In this document: piece after piece, positions 1 through 8,775 of the stretch | Layout of the letters: each line of letters begins with the position of its first letter | Numbering within the stretch: position 1 is the stretch's first letter | Assembly (NCBI RefSeq): GCF_009793335.1 | Contig: NZ_WING01000003.1 | Span: 620,001 to 684,000, forward strand | Origin: Actinomadura sp. J1-007 | Lineage (GTDB): Bacteria > Actinomycetota > Actinomycetes > Streptosporangiales > Streptosporangiaceae | Direction: 5' to 3' | Length of the DNA: 64,000 bases | Translations under genes and position numbers: made by a program | Notes under the pieces: generated by a model | Seen by the model: the letters and a program-made list of their open reading frames with translations, nothing else | Database searches by the model: none | What the model was told of the DNA's origin: nothing

Positions 1-1
1 G

Positions 2-1332
2 CCGCTCGCGGTCATGCTGGGCAGCGGGCCGGACGACCCGTCGCTGCTGATCGTCGCGCAGCCGCGCAACCGCGACCTGCGGTTCGCGTTCGCGGCCGAG
101 CTGGCCAAGCTCGTCCTCAACCACATCGAGACGAGCCGCGGCGCCGTCGAGGAGCTGCCGCCCGGCAAGGACGGCGAGGAGCGGATCCGCTACTCCGACG
201 CGCCGCAGTTCCTCGTGCCCAACCGCGGCGGGGTCGGCTTCCTGCGGATGCTGGGGCGGTCCACGCGGTTCCGCAGCACCGAGGGCCCGTACGCGGTGGA
301 GCCGGCCGTCCCCGTGCTCGGCCGGTGGCTGACCTGGCTGGCCGACCGGCACGACCGGCCCGGGTCGTCGCTGCTGATGGCGATGACCGAGGCGCTGCGG
401 CTGCACTGGGCGACCGGGCAGAGCGCGCTGGAGGACGGCAACCTCGCCGCGCTCGTCGGCTGGATCGACCCGCCGGACGGGCTCGACGGCCCCGCCGCCG
501 CGGCGCGCGCCGAGGACCCGGTCACGACGCCGCCCGCCGGTCCTGTCACCGACCCGACGTTCGACAACGAGGTCCTCGCCCCGCCATCGCCGCCTACCAC
601 GAGTCGGGCGGGGAGCCGCGCGCGGAGGAACGGCTCCGTACCGTCCTCGCCGGGCAGCTCACCCCCACCTGGGACACGATGTGGCACGCGATCGGCGTCC
701 TGCGGGCGCTGCCCGAGGGCGCGAGCGTGGCGCGCCGCTGGGAACGGGACCGCGACGCGTTCACCTACTACCACCAGACGTTCGGCGAGGCGTACCCGCA
801 GGCGCGCGTCGACTCGCCCGTCCGCGCCGCCAAGCGCCTGCACGACCTCGAACGCGCGCAGGACGCCTACGACGCGCAGCGGGCGTTCGACGATCCCCTG
901 GTCATGGCCGAGCACCGCCTGTCGGGCCAGGCCTTCGGCGGGGTCGTCAGCGAATGCGACCCGGCCCGGCTGGACGAGACCGGCAAGCGCCCGCGGCTCC
1001 GCCCGCACCTGCGGGTGCGGACCGACGACCCGGTCAGGCTGGAACCGGGCGCCACCGTGTGCAACGCGGCGCGTCCCGCGCTCAAAGGGAAGGTCGTGGA
1101 GATCGGTGACGGTTCCGTGCTGGTGGAGCTGACGGGCGGGATGGGGCGCAAACTGTCACCGGAGCCCGGTAGCGTCCCCGGGGTCGGCGACGGCGTCTGC
1201 TTCACGTCGCTGACGGACGGTTCGTTCGGCGCGGCGCGGTTCCCCGACCGGGAGGACACGCCGTGGACGCACGGCGGGCCGCCCGAGGAGTACGTGCCGA
1301 CCGACGAGGACGCCGAAGAGGACTGGTCATGA
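2..1332 (+). CDS. Conserved protein of unknown function, 5' partial, one apparent frameshift
   Basis: The reading frame is open from the left window edge (residues PLAV precede the first ATG at 14), so the true start probably lies upstream. I do not recognise the family. The N-terminal half is read in one frame to about 585, and the C-terminal half (from AAYHESGGE to EEDWS) continues in another frame. Adding one C to the run near 585-590 joins them, and 1331+1 bases is divisible by three. The C-terminal part contains a short beta-rich stretch (GKVVEIGDGSVLVEL) resembling a small barrel domain. The stop overlaps the start of the downstream helicase by ATGA, so the two are probably cotranslated and may act together. 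It could be a substrate-binding or accessory partner of that helicase, which is inference only. Confidence 0.6.
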   Translation, partial: ARGHAGQRAGRPVAADRRAAAQPRPAVRVRGRAGQARPQPHRDEPRRRRGAAARQGRRGADPLLRRAAVPRAQPRRGRLPADAGAVHAVPQHRGPVRGGAGRPRARPVADLAGRPARPARVVAADGDDRGAAAALGDRAERAGGRQPRRARRLDRPAGRARRPRRRGARRGPGHDAARRSCHRPDVRQRGPRPAIAAYHESGGEPRAEERLRTVLAGQLTPTWDTMWHAIGVLRALPEGASVARRWERDRDAFTYYHQTFGEAYPQARVDSPVRAAKRLHDLERAQDAYDAQRAFDDPLVMAEHRLSGQAFGGVVSECDPARLDETGKRPRLRPHLRVRTDDPVRLEPGATVCNAARPALKGKVVEIGDGSVLVELTGGMGRKLSPEPGSVPGVGDGVCFTSLTDGSFGAARFPDREDTPWTHGGPPEEYVPTDEDAEEDWS

Positions 1333-2725
1333 CCGAACGCCCGACCGGCACCGGGACCGCGACGCTGTTCGCCGTCCCGTCCGCGCCCGTCCCCTCCCCG
1401 CGGGCCCGGCGGACGGCCTCGACCCGGCCGCCGCGGCGGGCCGCGTGGTCGACGCGGTGCTGGCCGACCTCGCGGGCGCCCACCGCGGCGTGGTCGTCGA
1501 CTCCCCGCCCGGCGCCGGCAAGTCCACGCTGGTGGTGCGGGCCGCCGCGCACCTGGCCGCCGCGGGCGAGCGGCTGATGATCGTCGCGCAGACCAACGAG
1601 CAGGTCGACGACCTCATCGAACGGCTCGCGGGCAAGCACCCCGACGTGTCGCTCGGTCGGCTGTCGGCCTCCGGCTACACCCCGTCCGAGCGCGTCCTCG
1701 CCCGGCCGCAGGTGCGCGTCGCGACCAAGGCCGACGACCTCGCCGAACGCGCCGTGGTGATCGCGACGGCGGCCAAGTGGGCCACGCTGTCCGAGGGCTC
1801 GTGGCCGTGGGCGATCGTCGACGAGGCGTACCAGATGCGTTCCGACATGCTGCTGCGCATCGCGGGACGGTTCGAGCGGGCGCTGTTCGTGGGCGACCCG
1901 GGCCAGCTCGACCCGTTCTCCACCGTCGAGGTCGAACGCTGGGCGGGCCTCACCTGGGACCCGATGCGCAGCGCCGTGTCCGTCCTGCTCGCCCACAACC
2001 CCGACCTGCCGGTGCACCGGCTGCCGGTGTCGTGGCGGCTGCCCGCGTCCGCCGCGCCGGTGGTGTCCGACGCGTTCTACCCGTTCACCGGCTTCCGGTC
2101 GGGCACGGGGCCGGGCGAGCGGCGGCTGGAGTACGCGGCGCGCGGCATGGGCACGAGCTTCGACCACGCGCTCGACGAGGCCGCGGCGTCCGGCTGGGCG
2201 CTCTACGAGCTGCCCGCGCGGCACACGCTGCGCACCGACGCCGAGGCCGTCCGCGCGACGGCCGCGCTCGCCGTCCGGCTGCTCCAGCGCGGCCCGGTCG
2301 CGCACTCCGAGCACGGGTCGGGCCCGGTCGGCGCCGACCGCGTCGCGATCGGCGCCGCGCACCGCGACCAGGTCGCCGCGATCCGCGCCGCGCTCGGCTC
2401 CCACGGCGAGGGCATCACGGTCGACACCGCCAACCGCCTCCAGGGCCGCGAGTACGACGTGACGGTCGTCCTGCACCCGCTGTCGGGCCGCCGCGACGCC
2501 ACGGCGTTCCACCTGGAGTCGGGACGGCTGTGCGTGCTGGCGTCGCGGCACCGGCACGCGTGCGTGGTGGTGGCGCGGGCGGGCATCCCCGAGCTGCTCG
2601 ACGCCCACCCGTCCACCGAGCCGGTCCACCTGGGCGTCCCGGTCAAGTTCCCCGACGGCTGGGAGGCCAACCAGTCCGTCCTGGCCCACCTGGCCCGCCA
2701 CCGGATCGAGGCCGCCCCGTTCTGA
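1329..2725 (+). CDS. Superfamily 1 (Upf1/AAA_30-like) helicase or ATPase, one apparent frameshift
   Basis: Probable DNA or RNA helicase. Visible motifs in order are Walker A SPPGAGKST (near 1502-1528), motif Ia IVAQTNEQVDDL, Walker B/motif II VDEAYQM in the DExxQ form typical of SF1, motif III FVGDPGQLDPF, motif V DTANRLQGREYDVTVV and a motif VI-like LASRHRHACVVV. The ATG at 1329 overlaps the upstream stop. From there residues run MTERPTGTGTATLF to VPSP, then the frame shifts near 1391-1400. One added C in the tcccc run gives VPSPAGPADGLDP followed by the helicase core, and 1397+1 bases is divisible by three. The corrected length, about 465 aa, is small for a full helicase and lacks obvious accessory domains. 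The exact substrate is unknown. A strong hairpin follows the stop. Confidence 0.75.
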
Positions 2726-2738
2726 CCGCGCCGTTCTG

Positions 2739-2779
2739 ACCGCCCCGGGCCGGCGGCACGGGACCGCCGGCGGGGCGGT
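2739..2779. terminator. Bidirectional intrinsic terminator between helicase and ABC ATPase
   Basis: Inverted repeat: ACCGCCCC + GCCGGCGG on the left and CCGCCGGC + GGGGCGGT on the right, a 16-bp stem with a 2-nt bulge and a 7-nt loop. It sits between two convergent genes. There is no clear T run, as is usual in high-GC actinomycetes. Confidence 0.6.
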
Positions 2780-2782
2780 GGG

Positions 2783-3650
2783 TCAGTGGGCGGGGCGGCG
2801 GTGGCGGCCCAGCGGCCGTTGCGGCGGGTGATCGCGATCGGGTGGTCGAAGCAGGCGCTGACCAGGTCGGTCGTCACGACCTCGTCGGCGGGGCCCGCGG
2901 CGAGCACCCGGCCGTCGCGCAGCAGGAGCGCGTGGCTGGTGCTCGTGGGCAGCTCCTCCAGGTGGTGGGTGACGAGCACGGTGGTCAGCCCAGGACGGTT
3001 CTCGCGCAGCTCGTCGATCGCGGCGAGGAGGCGTTCGCGGGCGGCGACGTCCAGGCCGGTCGCGGGCTCGTCCAGCAGGAGCAGGCGCGGGTCGGCCATC
3101 AGGGCGCGCGCGATCAGCGCGCGGCCCCGCTCGCCCTGCGACAGGTTGGGCCAGCGCGCGTCGACGCGCGGGGTGAGGCCCATCAGCTCGATCAGCTCGC
3201 CGGCGCGGCGCAGGTCGTCCTGCGACGGCGTCCAGCGCGGTACGAGCTCGATCGTGCCGGTCACGCCCGTCAGCACGATCTCGCGTACGGTGCGGGCCGA
3301 CTCCAGCGGGTGGCGGGGTTGACCTGGCCGATCAGCTTGCGCAGCGCGTGGACGTCCACCCGGCCGAGCCGGTGGCCGAGGATCTCCGCCGCGCCCCGGG
3401 TGGGGTGGGTGTACGCGCCGAGAATGCCCAGCAGCGTGCTCTTCCCCGCGCCGTTCGGGCCGAGCAGGGCCCAGTGCTCGCCGGTCAGCACCGTCACGGT
3501 GACCTGGTCGAGGAGGAGCCTGCCCTCCCGGACGAGGTCGATCTTGTCGGCGTTGAGGACGACGTCGGACTGGGGCGTGGGGCGGTGGGCAACGGAACCT
3601 CCCGTTCGTGGTGTCGGCGGGCGCGCGGGGACGCGGTCATGCGTCGGCAC
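2783..3650 (-). CDS. ABC transporter-type ATPase (molybdate/iron-type, stand-alone), at least two apparent frameshifts
   Basis: Single nucleotide-binding domain. Visible are Walker A LLGPNGAGKST, signature NLSQGERGRALIARAL, Walker B LLLLDEPATGLD and H-loop VLVTHHLEEL. The spaced signature and HHLEE resemble YlmA/ModF-like stand-alone ATPases that lack an adjacent permease, and none is seen here. The N-terminal half ends in the wrong frame at about 3305-3315, and one added C restores VNPAHPLESARTVREIV. A second missing C near 2790-2796 would end the protein ...ATAAPAH-stop at 2783 instead of running into the opposite gene. With both fixes the length is divisible by three. The start is uncertain: GTG at 3650 has no clear ribosome site, while TTG at 3592 has GGAGG 5 nt upstream but needs a third missing C. 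Confidence 0.65.
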
Positions 3651-3831
3651 GGCAGGCGAAGACGTGGGGGGCGCGGGGCGGCCGGGATCGCCGGGGCACG
3701 TGCGCCGGGGGAAGGCACCACGCTATCCGACCGCGCGGGACGGGCGGTGCCCCGGGGTCGGCCGCCACCGCCGCCGCACGCGATGATCGTCCGGATCGCG
3801 GCGCCTGGTACGCCGGAGCCGCCCGGCCGGA

Positions 3832-3837
3832 TACTGT
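3832..3837 (+). promoter_or_regulatory. Possible -10 box upstream of CxxC protein
   Basis: TACTGT fits the actinobacterial TAnnnT -10 pattern 34 nt before the ATG at 3871. No convincing -35 is seen. The coding start is supported by AGGAGG just upstream. Confidence 0.25.
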
Positions 3838-3870
3838 GAGAAGCGGTGCCTCAGCGATCAGGAGGGGGAC

Positions 3871-4386
3871 ATGGAGGACATCGGCCTCATGTGCGCCCGC
3901 TGCGGCGGCGAAGTGCACGACGTCACGCACAACCGCGAGGGGTCGCTCGACGGCGTGGGCTACCGCCACAACCGGCGGGTCGAACCGTGGGACCACGAGC
4001 TCGAGCTCGCCGTCGGCACGGCGGCCCCGGCCGAGCAGGCGTGCGACTTCTGCGGTGCGGAGGAGCCGAGCTGGCTCTACTATCCGACCCTCGACCCCGA
4101 GGACACCGACATGTTCGAGGTGGAGCTCGACACCACCCACCTGTCGGACGACGACACCGCCGTCGCCGTGCTCAACATGCTCTACCCCTGGTACGGCTGC
4201 GACACGTGCTCGGTCCTGGTCGCCGACCGCAACATCGACGTGCTGATCGCCCGCGCGCTGGAGCGCACCCCCGTCCCCGACGACGGCCCGGTCGGCGAGG
4301 AGACGGTCCGCGCCCGCCTGACGGGCTCGCTGTCGGTCTTCTTCACGACCCGCCCCGGCCGCCCCCAGCCGTCCCGCGCCGTCTGA
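3871..4386 (+). CDS. Small acidic protein with three CxxC pairs, unknown function
   Basis: 171 aa, unrecognised. Three CxxC pairs at residues 8/11 (CARC), 58/61 (CDFC) and 110/113 (CDTC) suggest one or two zinc-ribbon-like metal sites, consistent with a structural zinc fold. The second pair lies in DFCGAEEPSW, a context seen in small actinobacterial zinc-ribbon proteins. There is no signal peptide or membrane segment, so it is probably cytoplasmic. The ATG at 3871 is preceded by a strong AGGAGG ribosome site. It stands alone between the divergent ABC ATPase and the downstream hotdog-like gene. A nucleic-acid or protein-binding role is possible, but no function can be assigned. Confidence 0.7.
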   Translation: MEDIGLMCARCGGEVHDVTHNREGSLDGVGYRHNRRVEPWDHELELAVGTAAPAEQACDFCGAEEPSWLYYPTLDPEDTDMFEVELDTTHLSDDDTAVAVLNMLYPWYGCDTCSVLVADRNIDVLIARALERTPVPDDGPVGEETVRARLTGSLSVFFTTRPGRPQPSRAV

Positions 4387-4467
4387 CGGCGTTCGTCACG
4401 GGGTGTCACCGGGCGCGGCGGGCGGCCGGAACTGAACCCTCCTTCCAGGTCTGTCGGACGGCCTCAT

Positions 4468-4473
4468 TAAGAT
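4468..4473 (+). promoter_or_regulatory. Possible -10 box for hotdog-like gene
   Basis: TAAGAT matches TAnnnT in an AT-rich island (cattaagat) that stands out from the surrounding GC-rich DNA. A 7-bp hairpin GCGGTGG/CCACCGC with a 7-nt loop lies just downstream at 4488-4508, in what would be the leader. Confidence 0.3.
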
Positions 4474-4531
4474 CGGTCCCGTTTTGGGCGGTGGCCCCTG
4501 ACCACCGCTGGACGGAAGCGACGACGGGGAC

Positions 4532-5239
4532 GTGACGACGGGGATGCGAGTGATCATAGAGAGACGGTTCCACGGCCCGGACGGGTCGGGCAACGGCGGC
4601 TACGTGGCCGGGGTCCTGGCCGGGCACGTGGCGTCCGACACGGTGACGGTGACGCTGCGTCGACCGCCGCCGCTGGAGACCGGGCTGCGGGTGTCGGTGG
4701 AGGACGAGCGCGGGCACCGCGTCCGGCTGTGGGACGGCGAGGACCTGGTGGCCGAGGGGCTCGCCGGGGCGATCGTCGTCCCGCCGGTCCCGGCCGTGCC
4801 GTACGAGGAGGCGCTGGAGGCGGCCGAGAAGTTCCGCGCGCTGGAGAACCACCCGTTCCCGCGCTGCTTCGTGTGCGGCCCCGAACGGGAGCCCGGCGAC
4901 GGGCTGCGGCTGGAGCCCGGCCCGGTGGCCGAGGGGACGGTCGCGGCGCCCTGGACGCCGCGCGAGGTTCCGGGCCGCGAGCTGGTGTGGGCCGCGATGG
5001 ACTGCCCGGGCGGCTGGTCGTTCGGGCTGCCGGGGCGTCCCGCCGTGCTCGGCACGATGACCGCGCAGGTCGCCGACCTGCCCGAGCAGGGCGAACCGTG
5101 CGTGGTGATGGGCCTGGCCCGCAGCCGCGAGGGCCGCAAGCTCCACACGGCGACCGCCCTGTACGGCTCCGGCGGGCGCCTCCTCGGCCGCGCCGAGCAG
5201 ATCTGGATCGAGGTCGATCCCGACACGTTCGGCAAGTAG
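4532..5239 (+). CDS. Hotdog-fold / thioesterase-like protein
   Basis: 235 aa. The strongest marker is HPFPRCFVCGPER at residues 107-119, a conserved cysteine-containing block found in actinobacterial PaaI/thioesterase-superfamily-like proteins. It is followed by a C-terminal half (WAAMDCPGGWSFGL to RAEQIWIEVD) with the alternating beta pattern of a hotdog domain. An acyl-CoA thioester substrate is inferred from the family and not proved. The GTG at 4532 gives MTTGMRVIIE, but the ATG at 4544 is an equally good start. The gene is monocistronic, with a strong hairpin at 5320-5366 downstream. Confidence 0.6.
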   Translation: MTTGMRVIIERRFHGPDGSGNGGYVAGVLAGHVASDTVTVTLRRPPPLETGLRVSVEDERGHRVRLWDGEDLVAEGLAGAIVVPPVPAVPYEEALEAAEKFRALENHPFPRCFVCGPEREPGDGLRLEPGPVAEGTVAAPWTPREVPGRELVWAAMDCPGGWSFGLPGRPAVLGTMTAQVADLPEQGEPCVVMGLARSREGRKLHTATALYGSGGRLLGRAEQIWIEVDPDTFGK

Positions 5240-5319
5240 CCGGCGTGTGCGCCGCCCGCGGCGTGCTCGCGGCGCCGTTGACCTGACGGGCCGCCGGGGC
5301 GTGGACGGTGGCGGCGCGG

Positions 5320-5366
5320 GCCGGGCCGGACGCCGGGCGACAGCCCCGCTCGGCGTCCGGCCCGGC
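5320..5366. terminator. Strong hairpin terminator between convergent genes
   Basis: Perfect 16-bp inverted repeat: gccgggccggacgccg at 5320-5335 pairs with 5351-5366 around a 15-nt loop. It lies between the end of the hotdog-like gene and the end of the coiled-coil gene, so it can serve both strands. The rest of 5240-5447 holds no gene I can support. Confidence 0.6.
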
Positions 5367-5447
5367 AGGCGCGGATGAACGCGCAACGGGCGCTGAACGC
5401 GGCCGAGCCGTTCGCGGCCGCGTCGTCCAGCGCGGGGGCGCGGCGGT

Positions 5448-7130
5448 TCACGGGCCGGTGAAGAGGGGGTCCTCCCGGTCGGTGCCGTTGATCGGGCGGT
5501 GCTCGCCGGTCGGGCCGCCCGGCATCGGGTGGTCTCCCGACTGGGCCGAACCGTTCTGCGGCGGCATGGGCCCGGACGGGATGGGGCCGCCCTGGGCGTT
5601 CGGGATGCTCGGGATGGGGCCGCTCGTGCCGGGGCCGGGCGGAATCGGGGAGCCGGGACCCGGGACGTTCGGGATCGGGCCGCTGGTGTTGGGGCCGCCG
5701 GGGATCGGGGCGCTCAGCGGCGCGCCGTCGCTGAGCGAGCCGTTCGGGATCGGGCCGCTGGACAGCGAACCGCCGGGCAGGCCCGGCGCGGGGCCCTGCC
5801 CGCCGCCCGGCATCCGGCCGCCGGGCGGGATGTTGGACGACAGCGTGTTGTGCGTGAAGTGGTCTATCTGGCGGCGGGCGCGGTCGGCCTCGGCGCGGGC
5901 GGCGTCGCGCTCCTCGGCGAGGGCGGTGAGCGCGGCCTGCTGCTCGGCGACCGACTGGGAGAGCTGCCGGAGCTGGACCGACTGGTCGTTGACCTTGGCC
6001 GCCATCTCGTCGCGTTCGGCGACGGCGGCCTGCGCCTGGGCCTGCGCGGCGTCGCGCTCCTTGGTGGCCTCGTCGGCGCGGGCGTTGGCGCGGACCACCT
6101 CGGCCTCCGCCTCCGACTGGGCGCGCAGCGCGGTGGTGCGCTCGGCCTCGGCCTTGCTGGCGGCCTGCATGGCGCGCTGCCGCTGCGCCTCGGTGTCGCG
6201 CATGGCGTTGCGCAGGTCCTCGGCGCCCTGCTTGGCGACGGCGGCCTCGACGCGCTGCGCCTCGGCCGCGCCCTCGGCCTCGGCGAGCTTGGAGTGCAGG
6301 CCGACGAGCTCGGCGCGGGCGGTCTCCAGCGCGGCGAGCAGCTCGGTCTCGCGGGCGGCGATGCGGTCGCGCTCGCTCTCGGCGGCGAGCTTGGCGGTCA
6401 CCGCCTGCTGCGCGATCTGGTGGGCCTCCTCCCACGCCTGCTGGGCGGCGTCGCGCTTGGCGGTGGCGAGCTTGGCCTCCTCGCGGGCGCGGGCGGCCTC
6501 GTCCTCGGCGGTCTCGGCGCGCTGGCGGGACGTGGCGGCCTCCTGCCACGCCTCCTCGGCCTTGCGCTGCGAGGCGTCGCGCTCGGTCTGCGCGCTGGCG
6601 AGCTCGCGGGCGGCCTCGGCGCGGACCTCCGAGACGCGCCGTTCGACGCCCGCGACGCTGAGCTCGGAGGTCAGCGAGTCGGCGAGGACGTCGGCGGCCT
6701 TCTCCAGCCGTTCGACCATCTCCCAGGTGGACGCGACCTGCCCGGTGAGGCCCGGCGCGTCCCGGCCGCGCTCGCGGCGGTCGCGCGCCTCGCGGGCGCA
6801 GGCGCCGTCGTTGTCCTGGCAGTAGCGGACGGCGCGGACGGTGCCCATCGGCTGCGGCACGGGGCGCCCGCAGTTGGCGCACGGCCAGACGGTGACGGGC
6901 TCGCCCATGCGGGCGACCGCGGTGCCCGGGTCGCCCTTGGCACCCGTCCCGCCGCCGGAGCCCGCGCCGGCCTCGCCGTGCCCGCCCGGCCCGTCCCCGG
7001 CCGGGCCCTCCCGCGTGGCCGAAGCGTCGTCCTGCGGCTCCATGCCCCCGGGAACCGCGGCTTCGGACGTCGCGGCGTGGTCCTCTGCGCCGCGATTGTC
7101 GCGCTCATCGCTCTTAGGCATGGAATGCAC
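5448..7130 (-). CDS. Coiled-coil protein with N-terminal Cys cluster and Pro/Gly-rich tail
   Basis: 560 aa, unknown function. Residues 1-75 are acidic and low-complexity. A cysteine cluster (WPCANCGRPV, then CQDNDGAC) follows and looks like a small zinc ribbon. About residues 125-430 form a long Ala/Glu/Arg-rich heptad region typical of a continuous coiled coil. The C-terminal ~130 residues are disordered and built from repeated (G/S/A)PIP units such as SGPIPNG, SAPIPGG and SGPIPSI. There is no signal peptide or membrane segment. The layout resembles cytoplasmic scaffold or polarity proteins of actinomycetes, but no homologue is named with confidence. The start could be the ATG at 7130 or the internal ATG four codons later. 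Confidence 0.65.
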   Translation of the reverse strand: MHSMPKSDERDNRGAEDHAATSEAAVPGGMEPQDDASATREGPAGDGPGGHGEAGAGSGGGTGAKGDPGTAVARMGEPVTVWPCANCGRPVPQPMGTVRAVRYCQDNDGACAREARDRRERGRDAPGLTGQVASTWEMVERLEKAADVLADSLTSELSVAGVERRVSEVRAEAARELASAQTERDASQRKAEEAWQEAATSRQRAETAEDEAARAREEAKLATAKRDAAQQAWEEAHQIAQQAVTAKLAAESERDRIAARETELLAALETARAELVGLHSKLAEAEGAAEAQRVEAAVAKQGAEDLRNAMRDTEAQRQRAMQAASKAEAERTTALRAQSEAEAEVVRANARADEATKERDAAQAQAQAAVAERDEMAAKVNDQSVQLRQLSQSVAEQQAALTALAEERDAARAEADRARRQIDHFTHNTLSSNIPPGGRMPGGGQGPAPGLPGGSLSSGPIPNGSLSDGAPLSAPIPGGPNTSGPIPNVPGPGSPIPPGPGTSGPIPSIPNAQGGPIPSGPMPPQNGSAQSGDHPMPGGPTGEHRPINGTDREDPLFTGP

Positions 7131-7204
7131 CTTACGGGCTTACCCCCGTGACCGCAGAGACTTGGGGGCTTCATGTGGGCCCCGCCACTCCCCCGCGACG
7201 GCCT

Positions 7205-7240
7205 CCGCGGGCCCTGCCCGCGGCGTTCCGCCGGACGCCG
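7205..7240 (-). terminator. Possible terminator of the MarR gene
   Basis: Two adjacent hairpins, CCGCGGGC-cct-GCCCGCGG at 7205-7223 and CGGCGT/ACGCCG at 7221-7240, lie directly after the stop of the MarR-type gene. Confidence 0.35.
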
Positions 7241-7753
7241 TCAGGAGCCGGAGTGGCCTTCCCGTAGGGCCTCCCGATGCTCGCGCCAGCGATCCAGCAC
7301 CTCGACCATCTCCTTCTGCAGGAAGCTGAAGAACTCGGCCGACTCCGCGAGGCGCCGGCCCGCGGGCGTGTCGTGCCCGACGGCGGCGACGCCCATCGTC
7401 AGACTCTCCTCGAAGTTGTCCAGAAGGCGGTCGCGGCCGGCGATCACGTCCTGCCAGAGGTCATCGCGGACGTAGAACACGTCGCGCCGCGAGCCGGGCT
7501 CGCGCTCCCGCACCGCCATGTGGAGGCGGGTCAGGTGGCGGACGGCCCCGGAGACGGCCGCCGGGCTCACCCGGAGCATCTCGGCCAGCTCGGCCGCGGT
7601 GAGCGCACCGGAGTCGGTCGCCATGAGGGCGGCGACGACGCGCGCGGGCATCCGCTGCCACCCCGCGTCGGCCATCTGGGACGCGAAGCGCTCGATGAAC
7701 CGCAGGACCTCCTCGCGCTGTTCCTCCGGCCACGCTGTGTTCGGCCCCGCCAC
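7241..7753 (-). CDS. MarR/GbsR-type transcriptional regulator
   Basis: 170 aa. A winged helix-turn-helix is visible at about residues 50-85 (LTAAELAEMLRVSPAAVSGAVRHL), followed by a wing region rich in Arg (VREREPGSRRDVFYV). This is typical of the MarR-related GbsR group that often regulates drug or osmolyte transporters. It is divergently transcribed from the ABC exporter, and the 101-bp intergenic region contains repeats suited to be its operator, so it probably represses that exporter and itself. The start is GTG at 7753, with a GGGAG ribosome site about 10 nt upstream. The ATG further upstream is out of frame. Confidence 0.85.
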   Translation of the reverse strand: MAGPNTAWPEEQREEVLRFIERFASQMADAGWQRMPARVVAALMATDSGALTAAELAEMLRVSPAAVSGAVRHLTRLHMAVREREPGSRRDVFYVRDDLWQDVIAGRDRLLDNFEESLTMGVAAVGHDTPAGRRLAESAEFFSFLQKEMVEVLDRWREHREALREGHSGS

Positions 7754-7797
7754 TGCGCATCAACTCCCTGGTCAGATCGGCAGGCACAGTCTATATG

Positions 7798-7853
7798 CGC
7801 TTCATACGCTTCATAGAGTTCACGCAATTGTGAAACTAGTGTAGCTTGTGAAC
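7798..7853. promoter_or_regulatory. Operator/promoter region between MarR gene and ABC exporter
   Basis: Contains a tandem 9-mer cgcttcata at 7798-7806 and 7807-7815, a palindrome TTCAC-N6-GTGAA at 7819-7834, and a further GTGAAC at 7848-7853. A -10-like TAGTGT at 7837-7842 lies 12 nt before the exporter ATG, and no ribosome site precedes that ATG, which suggests a leaderless or near-leaderless transcript. The palindrome would lie between the -35 and -10 elements. Confidence 0.5.
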
Positions 7854-7854
7854 C

Positions 7855-8775
7855 ATGACGACCGCTCTCACCGTGTCCGGCCTGGTCAAGACGTTCGGCC
7901 GGACACGCGCGCTCGACGCGCTCGACCTCACCGTCGCCGCCGGGGAGGTGCACGGCTTCCTCGGCCCGAACGGGGCGGGCAAGTCCACGACCATCCGGAT
8001 CCTGCTCGGGCTGATGCGGGCCGACTCCGGCTCCGCCGAGCTGCTCGGCGGCGACCCGTGGCGCGACGCGACCTCCCTGCACCGGCGCATCGCCTACGTG
8101 CCGGGCGACGTGACGCTCTGGCCCAACCTGTCCGGCGGCGAGGTGATCGACCTGCTCGGCCGGCTGCGCGGCGGGCTCGACCGGACGCGCCGCGACGAGC
8201 TGCTCGACCGGTTCGAGCTGGACCCGAAGAAGAAGGGCCGCGCCTACTCCAAGGGCAACCGGCAGAAGGTCGCGCTCGTCGCCGCGCTCGCCTCCGACGC
8301 CGAGCTGCTCATCCTGGACGAGCCGACGTCGGGCCTCGACCCCCTGATGGAGGAGGTCTTCCAGGAGTGCGTGCGCGAGGAGCGCGACCGCGGGCGCACC
8401 GTCCTGCTGTCCAGCCACATCCTGAGCGAGGTCGAGGCCCTCTGCGACCGCGTCACGATCATCCGCAAGGGCCGCACGGTCGAGTCCGGCACGCTCACCG
8501 AGCTGCGCCACCTCACCCGCACCTCGATCCAGGCCGAGCTGGCCGCCCCGCCCGAGGGCATCGGGTCCCTGCCGGGCGTGCACGACGTCGCGGTCGAGGG
8601 CACGCGGGTCCGGCTGGAGGTCGACACCCCGCAGCTCGACGCGGTGCTGCGGCGGCTCACGCAGGTCGGGGTGCGCGGGCTCGTCAGCCAGCCGCCCACG
8701 CTGGAGGAGCTGTTCCTGCGCCACTACGAGAGCGACGGCGCGAGCGACGCCAGGATGGAGAAGGCGAACCGATGA
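7855..8775 (+). CDS. ABC exporter ATP-binding subunit (DrrA-like)
   Basis: 306 aa. Walker A GPNGAGKST is at residues 37-45. The signature is the degenerate YSKGNRQKVALVAAL common in DrrA-type exporters. Walker B is LLILDEPTSGLDP, and the H-loop is LLSSHILSEVE. It supplies energy to the membrane protein encoded by the next gene, with which it overlaps by ATGA. The C-terminal ~85 residues resemble the accessory domain of multidrug/antibiotic ABC ATPases. The substrate is unknown; the family usually exports hydrophobic antibiotics or lipids. The divergent MarR-type gene is the likely regulator. Confidence 0.88.
   Translation: MTTALTVSGLVKTFGRTRALDALDLTVAAGEVHGFLGPNGAGKSTTIRILLGLMRADSGSAELLGGDPWRDATSLHRRIAYVPGDVTLWPNLSGGEVIDLLGRLRGGLDRTRRDELLDRFELDPKKKGRAYSKGNRQKVALVAALASDAELLILDEPTSGLDPLMEEVFQECVREERDRGRTVLLSSHILSEVEALCDRVTIIRKGRTVESGTLTELRHLTRTSIQAELAAPPEGIGSLPGVHDVAVEGTRVRLEVDTPQLDAVLRRLTQVGVRGLVSQPPTLEELFLRHYESDGASDARMEKANR

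Noticed and set aside
2203..2782. Apparent extension of the ABC ATPase far into the helicase gene
   Set aside because: The extension beyond ...GRWAATAAP is unlike any ATPase and overlaps a gene with clear helicase motifs. One missing C near 2790 gives a natural stop at 2783.
5308..6825. Long open frames antisense to the coiled-coil gene (and similar antisense frames opposite most genes)
   Set aside because: High GC makes the opposite strand lack stops. Their residues are low-complexity Arg/Ala/Gly or Ser text with no domain, whereas the chosen strands show motifs, ribosome sites and GC-rich third positions.
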